Both the position numbers and the translations under genes were made by a program. 64,000 nt of DNA from Streptococcus suis (GTDB lineage Bacteria > Bacillota > Bacilli > Lactobacillales > Streptococcaceae): positions 806,001-870,000 of the forward strand of contig CP031970.1 of the NCBI GenBank assembly GCA_022354845.1, given 5' to 3'. The notes below the pieces were generated by a model. It worked only from the letters and a program-made list of their open reading frames with translations. It searched no databases and was not told where the DNA came from. Shown here piece by piece: positions 17,267 to 25,768 of this stretch; within the stretch, counting starts at the first letter, position 1, and every line of letters begins with the position of its first letter.

Positions 17267-17926
17267 ATGAAACCAAAGATAATTATGCACACACAAATTA
17301 GCCTTGATGGCCGCATTAAAGGCTTTGATAATCCGGAAGTTTACTACCAGGTTGCCGGGGGAATTCATTCGGATGCGGTGCTGTTTGGGTCCAATACTGT
17401 TTTTACTGCATTTGAAAAATATCCTGCTGAAACAGAGGCTGATTTTGAGAAAATCATAACAAGCCCGGAGGACCCCAGACCAATAGGAGTCATACCTGAC
17501 AGCAGAGGTATCTTGAGAAGTCTTCATTGCTTAAGAAATCTTGGATATCTGAAGGAAATTGTCATTCTGGTATCAACTGCCACTCCGAAGGAATATTTGA
17601 ATTATTTGGAGGAAAGGCATTACCCATATATTGTGTCAGGAAATGATCATGTGGACTATGAAAAAGCCTTTCAGATCCTGCATGAGCAATATGGGTGTAA
17701 ATACATGCGGACAGACAGTGGCGGTGGATTAACCAACAAATTATTAGAAAACGGACTTATTGATGAAATCAGTCTTGTGATATCACCATGTTTTGTAGGT
17801 AATAAAGAAAAACAACTATTTGATAACCTTCTGTTATCTGAAAAAGTTAATTTGGAATTGCAGGGAACAGAGAATGCAGAACATGGCTGTCTGTCATTGC
17901 GCTATGCTGTGAAAAATAAGGATTAG
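17267..17926 (+). CDS. RibD C-terminal / dihydrofolate reductase-fold protein
   Basis: 219 residues from ATG 17267, preceded by AGGAGG at 17251-17256. It opens with KIIMHTQISLDGRI, has the nucleotide-binding TDSGGGLTNKLLENGLIDEI near 155-175 and ISPCFVG near 185, all typical of the RibD C-terminal reductase fold. The substrate is unknown. WYL regulators often neighbour the genes they control, so this may be the target of the broken regulator at 16204. Confidence 0.8.
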   Translation: MKPKIIMHTQISLDGRIKGFDNPEVYYQVAGGIHSDAVLFGSNTVFTAFEKYPAETEADFEKIITSPEDPRPIGVIPDSRGILRSLHCLRNLGYLKEIVILVSTATPKEYLNYLEERHYPYIVSGNDHVDYEKAFQILHEQYGCKYMRTDSGGGLTNKLLENGLIDEISLVISPCFVGNKEKQLFDNLLLSEKVNLELQGTENAEHGCLSLRYAVKNKD

Positions 17927-17940
17927 TGCAGCATACTTTA

Positions 17941-18050
17941 AAAAGTGTCTGTTGGGACAGTGTCCTAAAGGAAGCATAAGCTCATGGCTAGCGGCGGTGT
18001 TAAAGTAACGGCACTCGGCCCCAATATATAGTTGATATGCCCCTAAGCCT
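17941..18050. other. Unassigned remnant DNA
   Basis: No gene is recognised; the base composition changes sharply toward GC at about 17980, marking a junction. Confidence 0.4.
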
Positions 18051-18063
18051 TTGAGGGCAAGGC

Positions 18064-18170
18064 GGTCAACCGCGCCTTTTCCGGTCCGCATACAGTCGTT
18101 CAATGAGGGTATCAAGCTCGGCAATGCGGCGGTGCTTCTCGGTGGTTCGTTTCTTCGCCGCCGTTTTCGG
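18064..18170 (-). pseudogene. GC-rich serine recombinase fragment
   Basis: On the minus strand the frame reads KTAAKKRTTEKHRRIAELD, then TLIERLYADRKRRG and a stop. The pattern EKRIAELDTLIERLYED is typical of the coiled-coil part of large serine recombinases from clostridial conjugative elements. The fragment is much richer in GC than its surroundings, has no start or end of its own, and is probably a leftover of another element. Confidence 0.55.
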
Positions 18171-18277
18171 CTAATTCTAATTGATCCGAACTGTAAGGAT
18201 AAGCAATTATCCGGGGCTAGTTAAGTATCTTAGAGAGGAAGATAAAGATAAGTAAACCAATTTTAAAGTTGTACCGA

Positions 18278-18321
18278 ATAAAGCCTTCAAGAGGACAACA
18301 TGCTTTTGAAGGCTTTATTGC
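18278..18321. terminator. Hairpin AATAAAGCCTTCAA / TTGAAGGCTTTATT
   Basis: Perfect 14-bp inverted arms around about 15 bases. Possible terminator of a lost gene. Confidence 0.5.
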
Positions 18322-18394
18322 TTACAATTACTTGGATTGTAACGCAAAAGCAGGCACCAAATCAATGAAAAATAGCCTATCCAGGCGACTGTTT

Positions 18395-18548
18395 CAGAAA
18401 TATGGGCTTCCGCCAAGGGGATACCAGTGGGGTGCGACATCGTTTTTGCCCACTCAAGGCATGTTGAAGCAGTTGTGAAGCTGGAAAAATTATGCCATAA
18501 TGTTTATAGAAGAAGGATATCTAGAAACATTATGATGGAAATGGGCTA
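18395..18548 (+). pseudogene. Methyltransferase-like C-terminal stub (HSRHVEAVVKLEKL)
   Basis: The frame CDIVFAHSRHVEAVVKLEKL continues to a TAG at 18547-18549. It carries the HVE.V.L pattern of the stubs at 6911-7179, 19280 and 29408. The DNA from about 18395 is also similar to 19225-19310, so these two stubs flank the small membrane gene at 18872. Confidence 0.4.
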
Positions 18549-18698
18549 GTATCTAATTATACAGTTGCTGAATATAAGGTTGATATTGCTAATTACAATG
18601 AGTCGGCCACGCCACTGTATTTTAAAAAAGTAAAAAATAATCAAAATCTAATTAAAATTATAAATAGATGTGTTCGAATGAGATTAATATATGTTTAG
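18549..18698 (+). pseudogene. Unrecognised 49-codon fragment
   Basis: The frame VSNYTVAEYKVDIANYNESA runs on for 29 further codons to a stop with no start codon context. It looks like a coding remnant by composition; the source is unknown. The sequence from 18699 to 18871 holds nothing I can name apart from a likely ribosome binding site AAAGGGAG before 18872. Confidence 0.3.
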
Positions 18699-18871
18699 AT
18701 TGATGAAAACATCAGAAAACTATTTAGCAATAGTTACAACTTGGCTGTTGAAGACTTAGTTTAATAGTGATAAAATCATTATTATATCTATGAAAAAAAT
18801 ACTTTTGAAATAGTATCGAGGAGACTTAAAGTCTAGAGTAAATTAATATTTGTTTAGAAAGGGAGATCATT

Positions 18872-19102
18872 ATGAGGGTAGCTAAATATTTTCAAATTGC
18901 ATTTTTAGTTGTGGGAACTCTAACAGCTTTAGAGTTTATCTTTCTTAGAGGAATGTTCACATGGTTAATTGTTGTTACTGCTGTTATAGTTGTTGGAAGC
19001 CTGAATGTGATTATAAATATAAAAGATAAAGAATGGTTACAGGCTTCTCTTTATATCCTGTCAACTATAGCTCTTTGTATGGGATATTTTACACTTGCAT
19101 AA
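18872..19102 (+). CDS. Small membrane protein
   Basis: 76 residues with a good ribosome binding site. Three hydrophobic segments are visible (about 7-25, 29-48 and 56-75), with INIKDKEW as a polar loop between the second and third. No known motif. It is intact although everything around it is degraded, which suggests recent arrival or selection. Confidence 0.55.
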   Translation: MRVAKYFQIAFLVVGTLTALEFIFLRGMFTWLIVVTAVIVVGSLNVIINIKDKEWLQASLYILSTIALCMGYFTLA

Positions 19103-19224
19103 GCAGTGTGATGTATTAAAAAAGTATTCCGAAAATAAAATGCCTTGTTGGACAGATTTTTCATACTTTGTTTTTCGTGCTAATACCAATATTTATGCTT
19201 TCAAGTGGAGATTTATGGGAAATA

Positions 19225-19315
19225 AGCTGACACCAAGGAGCCACTGGGTCTTCATGGCATATTTATTGTCACCTCAAGGCATGTGGAGTGCATAGCGTTA
19301 CTACAAAAGGAAATT
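19225..19315 (+). pseudogene. Methyltransferase-like C-terminal stub (TSRHVECIALLQKEIS)
   Basis: The frame GIFIVTSRHVECIALLQKEIS ends with TAG. It is similar to the stub at 18395-18548 at both DNA and protein level. Confidence 0.4.
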
Positions 19316-19332
19316 TCGTAGAAATCCTGAGA

Positions 19333-19458
19333 TTCAAGCTATTTCACGATTATTTTGCCTTCGAAGAAGATGAGCATAATTTTAAGAAAAAGGTGCTGAA
19401 AAGGTATTTCAATGTTTCAGTGGTGGTTGATCTAGTTAGTGGAGATACAAGAAAATAA
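19333..19458 (+). pseudogene. Unrecognised C-terminal fragment
   Basis: 41 codons (FKLFHDYFAFEEDEHNFKKK ... VVVDLVSGDTRK) before TAA, without a start. Coding-like but unidentified. A hairpin AATCAGCAAG / CTTGCTGATTTTT follows at 19469-19502 and may be its terminator. Confidence 0.3.
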
Positions 19459-19499
19459 GGGCAGTTAAGAATCAGCAAGGATTAAAAAACTTGCTGATT

Positions 19500-19770
19500 T
19501 TTGCATTTATGCTTTCAGACTTGTCAAAAGGGCAAGTCAAGAATGGTGATTTTGATAATTCTAGAATGGCAAACATGAAAAGTCTAGACTTGTTAAAAGA
19601 CAACCTAACTATATAGAGTATAGTTAGATTGATAGAGTTATTTAATCTTCTAAAAACTTTTTTAAAATAGCGAATCAAGCGGGTTATATTTTAACTGTTA
19701 TATATAGGGGGACTTAAGTAGTCCTATGAGAATAAAGAAAGTCTTGGTAAAAATTTTAAAGGAGGAAGAA
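19500..19770. other. Intergenic region with several hairpins
   Basis: GACTTGTCAAAAGGGCAAGTC (19517-19537) and CTAACTATATAGAGTATAGTTAG (about 19603-19626) are short palindromes that may be operators or terminators. No gene is seen before 19774. Confidence 0.35.
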
Positions 19771-19773
19771 TTG

Positions 19774-19917
19774 ATGGAGGACATATTAGAATATAGCATT
19801 CAGCTTGCCATGCTCAGGCAATTATTAAGTGAAAAGCTAATAAACAAGCAAGAACACTTTAATATTAAAAAGCTTCTTATGGAAAGGTATAATATTTCTT
19901 CAGATTTGACCTGCTAA
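19774..19917 (+). CDS. Small SHOCT-like protein upstream of a recombinase
   Basis: 47 residues from ATG 19774 behind AAAGGAGG. MEDILEYSIQLAMLRQLLSE is followed by a segment ending NISSDLTC. Proteins of this style sit directly before large serine recombinases in Firmicute mobile elements. Here the recombinase is reduced to a start fragment at 19978 (MKKVEEMEYTYHFI, then stop) and a C-terminal fragment. Confidence 0.5.
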   Translation: MEDILEYSIQLAMLRQLLSEKLINKQEHFNIKKLLMERYNISSDLTC

Positions 19918-20077
19918 ATTTTACTAGTCGCGGTAGAATAGGATTGTATAGAAGAATACAAAAGTGAGGTGAGATTATGAAGAAGGTAGAAGAAATGGAA
20001 TATACCTATCATTTTATATAGAAGAGAACCCTTCCAAGCTAGACTGTAGATACTCTGAGTCTAATGATTAAGCATAG

Positions 20078-20307
20078 CAGAGGAGATTGATGAGCTGAGA
20101 GACAAGCGACAAATCCTTTTAGTAGAAGATGCCTCCTTCAGTGGTGAGAACGAGCGAATCAACGAACTGATTGAATTTATCCGCACCAATAAATATCGGA
20201 CTTTACTCTATGATGATACCCTTGTAAGGAAGATCATCCAAAATGTTACGGTGTGTGGTGACCACTTTGTCATATCCTTTAAATCTGGTATTGAAATTGA
20301 AATATGA
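20078..20307 (+). pseudogene. Serine recombinase C-terminal remnant (copy A)
   Basis: The frame EIDELRDKRQILLVEDASFS ... VRKIIQNVTVCGDHFVISFKSGIE..I ends at 20307. It has the helical C-terminal domain only; the catalytic N-terminal and recombinase domains are missing. Confidence 0.7.
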
Positions 20308-20334
20308 AAACCAGAAGTAAATAGCCCATGACTC

Positions 20335-20361
20335 TGAAGTAGAGTTGTGGGTTTTCTTTTG
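20335..20361 (+). terminator. Terminator after recombinase copy A
   Basis: CCCATGACTCT pairs with AGAGTTGTGGG and is followed by TTTTCTTTT. The same hairpin lies at 25157-25191. Confidence 0.65.
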
Positions 20362-20450
20362 CTTGTTGATTATAATAATATTTTTATAACTATTGTACTT
20401 ATCAACCAAATGGGTTTATAATATTATTAGCGTAAACTTGGAGATGCTGT

Positions 20451-20675
20451 ATGACTACGGCAGAAATGATTAAAGAACTGTGTGAGCAAATGAATATAAG
20501 TGTTTCCGAACTTGCTAGACGTATTGGACAGACACCACAAAATTTCAATAAAAAATTACAACGAGAAACAGTAACCTTGGATGAGTTGAAAGCCATCGCT
20601 GATGTGCTAGGTGTCAAGTTTGAGCAGGCATTTATTTCACCAGGTGGGAATGAGATAAATATATCTAATGAATAA
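20451..20675 (+). CDS. XRE-family helix-turn-helix regulator (copy A)
   Basis: 74 residues with the HTH ISVSELARRIGQTPQNFNKK (about 15-34). A promoter TTGTAC-18 bp-TATAAT (20393-20422) precedes it. The paralogue at 25283 differs at about ten positions. This small regulator is a frequent cargo of Tn916/Tn1549-related elements, where it sits after the recombinase. After this copy the frame that follows the other copy (80 aa, 25523) is missing; only its ribosome binding site AAAGGAGG remains. Confidence 0.75.
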   Translation: MTTAEMIKELCEQMNISVSELARRIGQTPQNFNKKLQRETVTLDELKAIADVLGVKFEQAFISPGGNEINISNE

Positions 20676-20819
20676 AGGAGGCAGTCAATTTATGGATTAA
20701 TAAAAAGAACTGGAAGCACGAGTATAATAAAATTGTCTAAATATAAAACAATATAGATAAAAGGAATTAATAGTTATTTTCAGTTTATCAAAAAAACATA
20801 TATGAATAGGAGTATAAAA

Positions 20820-21602
20820 ATGAAAGAAAGAAAAAAAGCAATTATAAATATATTACTATTATTTTTAACACTTGTAATAAATGCCCTCGGAGCCCTCGGT
20901 CTAATCAATGGCTATTCACAAAAAGAGGTATCTGACAGATATTTGACCCTGATAACTCCAAGCCCAACTACATTCAGTATTTGGAGCATAATTTATATTC
21001 TTGTAATTTTATCATGTATTTTAATGGTAATTAGAAGTGATAATGATTACTATAAAAACGTTATAAATAGAATTACTTCGCTCTTCCGCTTTTCTAGTTT
21101 ATTCAACATATTATGGATTATATCATTTTCTTATCTACAATTAGAATTGTCAGTTATTTTTATTGTTGCCTTTTTATTTTCGCTATCATTAATATTAGAA
21201 AAATTATTATCAATAAAATCTAAAGGGCATTTTATAATACCTTTATCATTTGGAATATATGCCGGTTGGCTTTTTATAGCAACAGTTGTAAACATATCTG
21301 TAACTTTGGTTAAACTCAACTGGAATGGATTTGGAATATCTGACACTTTGTGGGCTTTTACAATCTTAATAGTAGCTGTAGTGATTGTATTTCTAGTCAA
21401 CGTAAAAAATAAAAACGCTGTATTCCCTTTACCGATAGCCTGGGCTTATTTTGGAATCAATAATTTTCTTAAATCAAGCCAAGGCTTTTCGGGATCGTAT
21501 CCTATATTAGAAAAAGCATCTATAGTAGGGATGATTTTACTTATAATGATATCAATTTTTAGATTTTATAAAAACAATTACAAAATTATTCCTACCACTT
21601 AA
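20820..21602 (+). CDS. TspO/MBR-related (tryptophan-rich sensory family) membrane protein
   Basis: 260 residues from ATG 20820, chosen because AGGAG lies nine bases upstream; ATG 20802 has none. Hydrophobic throughout, with about seven helices. PSPTTFSIWSIIYILV near residues 45-60 resembles the PxxWxFxIVWxxLY motif of TspO, and AWAYFGINN near 220 fits too. TspO proteins bind porphyrins and respond to oxidative or light stress. It heads a run of three same-strand genes with photolyase and DUF523-DUF1722. Confidence 0.65.
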   Translation: MKERKKAIINILLLFLTLVINALGALGLINGYSQKEVSDRYLTLITPSPTTFSIWSIIYILVILSCILMVIRSDNDYYKNVINRITSLFRFSSLFNILWIISFSYLQLELSVIFIVAFLFSLSLILEKLLSIKSKGHFIIPLSFGIYAGWLFIATVVNISVTLVKLNWNGFGISDTLWAFTILIVAVVIVFLVNVKNKNAVFPLPIAWAYFGINNFLKSSQGFSGSYPILEKASIVGMILLIMISIFRFYKNNYKIIPTT

Positions 21603-21676
21603 ACTTAGTTTTTCTATTAACATATTTAATAAGATAATACAATACAAGCCTAAACGAATAGGCAAAGGAGGGCAAC

Positions 21677-23092
21677 GTGGGAAATTCTGTTTTATGGATA
21701 AGAAATGATTTTAGATTTCATGATAATACCGCGCTTATTAATGCTATCAATGACATAAAGGATAATGAAAATCTTATATTTATATATCATTTAGATCCTG
21801 AGCTAATAAAGATGGAAACGACAAGTTATGCTTATTTTTTTTCTTCGTTGAATAGCTATTATGAAAGTTGTTTAAAAAAAGGTCTGGATATTTATTTTTT
21901 ATATGGAGAAATTTTAACTTGTTTTGATACACTTCTCAATGAATTTAGTAACATAGACAAAATTTATTATAATACTATTGAATGCGGATATGGGAAATCT
22001 CAAGAACAAAAGTTGAATGGATTCCTAAAAAGAAAAAACGTTGAAGTTTTCTCATTTTATGACCATCATTTACACTCAGCAAACAAAGTATTGAAAGAGG
22101 ACAATTCTCATTATAAAGTTTTTACACATTATTATAATAAATGGATGAGTAGCAAAAAACCTGAAGAACAGAATATTGATTATGCTAAACTATCTGAGAT
22201 TATATTAAGCGATTTCAGTAAAAAAGATCTTATTGGTAAAGAAAAGTTTATTGAATTAAGAAAACTTTTGAATATTGACTTTTCTATGTTTACAGGAGAA
22301 GAGAATGCTAGAGAATGCCTTGCTGATTTTATGAACTCTAAACTTTGTAGTTACAACGAAAATAGAGAATATCCGTTTCTTGATGGAACAAGTCGTTTAT
22401 CGCATTATTTAACAACAGGTCAGTTGTCTGTCAGAGAAGTATTCAATGCTGCAACAATGATGCCTTTTTCTCTGGGACAAGAAATATTTATTAAAGAGCT
22501 AGCCTGGAGAGATTTCTATAATATGATATACTATTTTCATCCAAATCAGCACAATGAAGAGATAATTGAAAAATATAGATATATTAATTGGGAATATGAT
22601 GAGGAAAATTTTATAAAATGGAAATCTGGACTAACGGGATTCCCTATAATAGACGCAGCAATGCGCCAACTTAGAGAAGAGGGTTGGATGCACAATCGTC
22701 TTAGAATGATTACCGCTTCTTTTTTAATTAAAGACTTACTGATTGACTGGAGGCTAGGCGAAAAATATTTTTCTGAAATGCTCATAGACTATGATATTGC
22801 CTCTAACATTGGCGGGTGGCAATGGGCCGCATCTGTAGGAACTGATGCAGTCCCTTACTTTAGGATTTTTAACCCAATCACTCAAAGTAAGAAGTACGAT
22901 CCTGAAGGTAAGTTTATAAAAAGGTATGTAAAGGAATTGGAAGATATTCCAATACAATATATACATGAACCCTTTAAATTTAAGAAACAACTAGAAGAAA
23001 ACTACGGTATTGATATAAAAAAATTGTATGTAAGCCCTATAGTAGATCATAAAACGCAAAGACAAAAAGCGTTAGAAATGTTTAATATATAA
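21677..23092 (+). CDS. phr: Deoxyribodipyrimidine photolyase (class I CPD)
   Basis: 471 residues, GTG start behind AGGAGGG. It repairs UV-induced cyclobutane dimers using blue light and FADH. N-terminal antenna domain opens VLWIRNDFRFHDNTAL; the FAD domain has GTSRLSHYL (about 235), WRDFYNMI (about 277) and the diagnostic DYDIASNIGGWQWAASVGTD (about 370-389). It appears complete. Photolyase is not typical of streptococci, and the gene is very AT-rich compared with the chromosome at 32-64 kb, both pointing to transfer. Confidence 0.93.
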   Translation: MGNSVLWIRNDFRFHDNTALINAINDIKDNENLIFIYHLDPELIKMETTSYAYFFSSLNSYYESCLKKGLDIYFLYGEILTCFDTLLNEFSNIDKIYYNTIECGYGKSQEQKLNGFLKRKNVEVFSFYDHHLHSANKVLKEDNSHYKVFTHYYNKWMSSKKPEEQNIDYAKLSEIILSDFSKKDLIGKEKFIELRKLLNIDFSMFTGEENARECLADFMNSKLCSYNENREYPFLDGTSRLSHYLTTGQLSVREVFNAATMMPFSLGQEIFIKELAWRDFYNMIYYFHPNQHNEEIIEKYRYINWEYDEENFIKWKSGLTGFPIIDAAMRQLREEGWMHNRLRMITASFLIKDLLIDWRLGEKYFSEMLIDYDIASNIGGWQWAASVGTDAVPYFRIFNPITQSKKYDPEGKFIKRYVKELEDIPIQYIHEPFKFKKQLEENYGIDIKKLYVSPIVDHKTQRQKALEMFNI

Positions 23093-23110
23093 ATATTTGG
23101 AGGAAATGAA

Positions 23111-24058
23111 GTGAAACCAAAAATCTTAATTAGTAAGTGTTTAGGTTTTGATAATTGCAGATATGATGGTTCTATTGTACAATTCGATCTATTAGATAAA
23201 ATGAAAGATCAAATTGAATTTATTCCACTGTGCCCTGAGATAGAAATTGGTTTAGGATTACCAAGAGAAAGTCTGCGTTTAATTAAAGTGCAAGACGGTA
23301 TAGAATTGGTTCAACCTAAATCTAAAAAATATTTAACGTATGATATGAAAAAATATTCCCAAGAGATTCTTAAAGATATTTCCGATATAGATGGAATTAT
23401 ATTAAAAGGACGATCACCATCTTGTGGGATAAAAGATGCTAAAGTATACTCGGGTATGGAAAAATCTCCTGTAATCGGCAAAAGTATGGGTTTATTTGCG
23501 GCTGAGATGGAAAAGCATTTCCCTTATTTGCCAATTGAAGAAGAAGGGAGATTAACAAACCTGATAATAAGAGAGCATTTTTTTACAAAACTATATGCGA
23601 TTTTTAATTTTAAAAAAATGGCACAAAATAAATCTATAAAAAAATTAGCGGATTATCATGCAAAAAATAAATATTTATATTTTGCTTATAATCAAACATT
23701 AAAAAACAAATTAGGGTTAATTGTTGCAAATCATGAAAAATTAGAAACAAATATAGTGTTAGATAATTACTTTAAAGAAATGGTAAAATTATTTTCGAAA
23801 CTACCTTCTAAAAAGAATTACATTAATGCTTATCAACATATATTTGGGTATTTTTCGAAATTCGCGAGCAAAGAAGAAAAAGTGTTTATCTTACAATTAA
23901 TGGAAAAATACAGAAATGGAAAGATTGACAAATCTGCCATAGCGAGTATTTTAAAAGTTTACTCTATAAAATATAATATTGAATACTTGTTAGGACAAAC
24001 TATATTCGAGCCGTTTCCAGAAGAATTACTTTCACTAAATGATAGTGGTAAGCTTTAA
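23111..24058 (+). CDS. DUF523-DUF1722 fusion protein
   Basis: 315 residues, GTG start behind GGAGG. The N-terminal half (1-150) has the DUF523 cysteines: SKCLGFDNCRYDG (C10, C16), LCPE and GRSPSCG. Members of DUF523 such as TudS use three cysteines to hold an iron-sulfur cluster and remove sulfur from thiouracil. The C-terminal half (about 165-310, HEKLETNIVLDNYFKEM..) is DUF1722, the YbgA domain that neighbours phr in Escherichia coli. It starts 18 bp after the photolyase gene, so a shared operon is likely. Confidence 0.85.
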   Translation: MKPKILISKCLGFDNCRYDGSIVQFDLLDKMKDQIEFIPLCPEIEIGLGLPRESLRLIKVQDGIELVQPKSKKYLTYDMKKYSQEILKDISDIDGIILKGRSPSCGIKDAKVYSGMEKSPVIGKSMGLFAAEMEKHFPYLPIEEEGRLTNLIIREHFFTKLYAIFNFKKMAQNKSIKKLADYHAKNKYLYFAYNQTLKNKLGLIVANHEKLETNIVLDNYFKEMVKLFSKLPSKKNYINAYQHIFGYFSKFASKEEKVFILQLMEKYRNGKIDKSAIASILKVYSIKYNIEYLLGQTIFEPFPEELLSLNDSGKL

Positions 24059-24224
24059 GATGTCTCAGGTTAGAAATACAAAATTTATACAGAAAAATAA
24101 ATGAAATCAGTTCAGACTGATATTGTTAATATCTCTTTACACTTTTGACTCAAGGATGTTTGAACTACGCAACACTCTGTGATGAGATATAGTACAGATT
24201 TCTCTTAACCATAGGAGGTAACCC

Positions 24225-24470
24225 TCAGTTGGTAGAGCAGATTCTCCTGTTATTCCAATAGCTGATGAAATATCTCCTGATGAGAGTTTTAACAGTTTTA
24301 ACTTTCATTTTAGTGGTATCATAGCGATTATAGAGAAGTTCCTCTTTCAGCCTTGCCCACATGCTTTCGCATTGTGCATTATCATGGCATCTGCCACCTA
24401 CACTATTCATACTTTGGAGAATGCCATATTTACCTATTGCTTTTCGGTAGAGCTCACTAGTGGAGTGCTA
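24225..24470 (-). pseudogene. IS3-family transposase fragment
   Basis: Minus-strand frame MNSVGGRCHDNAQCESMWAR continues LKEELLYNRYDTTKM and YFISYWNNRR. It is the last part of the integrase core of OrfB (pattern G.C.DNA..ES....LK.E). The rest is missing; the end of the photolyase group lies 170 bp away. Confidence 0.75.
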
Positions 24471-24537
24471 ACATTAAAGTAGAGTCATGAAACTCACCAA
24501 ATATATGTTATTATCAAAGCACATAGAAAGGTGAGAA

Positions 24538-24828
24538 CAATACGCAATATGAATAATCATTTAAAGAACAGGCCGTTAAACTTTTTGATGAAATCGGCGT
24601 AAAAGCAGTTGCAAATCAACTGGAATCCCTTACTATACTATTCCACTTAGAGAAATCAGTGAAAAAAATATGGAGCAGATACTTATGTTGGCAGTGGCCA
24701 TAAAAGAATATCTGCGGATAACAAAGAGCAGCGTATTTTGGTGCTGGAAAAAGAAAATGCGTAACTCAAACATTCCAATGAGATCTTACAGGAGGCACTC
24801 GGTTTTTTCGCCGTACGCCGAAAGAAGT
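24538..24828 (+). pseudogene. IS3-family OrfA remnant, opposite orientation
   Basis: Broken frames read KEQAVKLFDEIGVKAVANQL, then ILVLEKENA and EILQEALGFFAVRRKK, the pattern of the OrfA helix-turn-helix and leucine zipper. At least two frameshifts are needed to join them. Since the OrfB piece at 24225 runs the other way, two IS copies contributed. Confidence 0.65.
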
Positions 24829-24860
24829 AAGAGCTCATCAGTGCTACCTTTTCATCTATG

Positions 24861-25507
24861 CTAGACTGTAGATACTCTGAGTCTAATGATTAAGCACAGC
24901 AGATAAGATTGATGAGCTGAGAGACAAGCGACAGACCCTTTTAGTAGAAGATGCCTCCCTCAGTAGCGAGAACGAGCGAATCAATGAGCTGATTGAATTT
25001 ATCCGCAAGAACAAATTCCGTGCCTTAGAGTACGATGATAAGCTTGTAAGGAAGATAATCCAGAGTGTTACAGTCTATGAAGAACACTTTGCATATCCAT
25101 TAGCATATCCTTTAAATCTGGTATTGAAATTGAAATATGAAAACCAGAAGTAAATAGCCCATGACTCTACAGTAGAGTTGTGGGTTTTCTTTGCTTGTTG
25201 ACAATAATAATATTTTTATAACTATTGTGCTTATCAACCAAATGGGTTTATAATATTATTAGCGTAAACTTGGAGATGCTGTATGACTACGGCAGAAATG
25301 AATAAAGAACTGTGTGAGCAAATGAATATAAGTGTTTCCGAACTTGCTAGACGTATTGGTCAGACACCACAAAATTTCAACAAGAAATTGAAGCGAGAAA
25401 CAGTAACCTTTGATGATTTGAAAACCATCGCAGATGTACTGGGTGTCAGGTTTGAGCAGTCTTTTATTTTACCAGACGGAGAAGAAATAAAAATATCTAA
25501 CGAATAA
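24861..25507. repeat. Direct repeat B
   Basis: Counterpart of 20039-20675. Includes a more damaged recombinase C-terminal fragment (about 24900-25139, with an insertion after GAACACTTT that breaks HFVISF), the terminator 25157-25191 and the second XRE gene. Confidence 0.85.
25283..25507 (+). CDS. XRE-family helix-turn-helix regulator (copy B)
   Basis: 74 residues, MTTAEMNKELCEQ start, HTH SVSELARRIGQTPQNFNKK. It leads an operon with the 81-residue gene and the Crp/Fnr regulator: the next start is 16 bp away. Confidence 0.75.
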   Translation: MTTAEMNKELCEQMNISVSELARRIGQTPQNFNKKLKRETVTFDDLKTIADVLGVRFEQSFILPDGEEIKISNE

Positions 25508-25522
25508 AGGAGGCGGTCTAAT

Positions 25523-25768
25523 ATGATGATTAGTCCGGAAAGTTACTATGAAGAGTATCTCAAAGGAAAAACAAAGGAAGAAATAATGACCGCCATCCGA
25601 GGACTTAAGCTAGAAATACGACGTCTAAAAAGTACACTGGAAAATCCTGACTATGATGATAACGCAATTATTCATCCGGATAAGTTTACTTACATTTACT
25701 GGACTCGTGGGTACTTGGAAAAAGCTAAAGAGACCTTAAGAGAGAATATGAAAGGGGCATTCAAATGA
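25523..25768 (+). CDS. Conserved small protein of mobile elements
   Basis: 81 residues (ATG 25523 or 25526), AAAGGAGG upstream. Charged and helical, starting MISPESYYEEYLKGKTKEEI. The same type of gene follows XRE regulators in Tn916/Tn1549-like elements; its function is unknown. Its stop overlaps the next ATG (ATGA), so the Crp/Fnr gene is translationally coupled. Confidence 0.65.
   Translation: MMISPESYYEEYLKGKTKEEIMTAIRGLKLEIRRLKSTLENPDYDDNAIIHPDKFTYIYWTRGYLEKAKETLRENMKGAFK

Larger units (their letters stand above)
20039..20675. repeat. Direct repeat A (recombinase 3' end plus XRE gene)
   Basis: This about 640-bp segment is repeated at 24861-25507. Both begin CTAGACTGTAGATACTCTG and end with the XRE gene. 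The two copies enclose the tspO/photolyase/DUF523 group. Confidence 0.85.

Noticed and set aside
18269..18478. A 69-residue frame as a gene
   Set aside because: It runs through a terminator-like hairpin, has no good ribosome binding site, and the overlapping frame matches the methyltransferase-like stub better.
24225..24828. A complete IS3 element
   Set aside because: The OrfB and OrfA parts are in opposite orientation, both are truncated and frameshifted.
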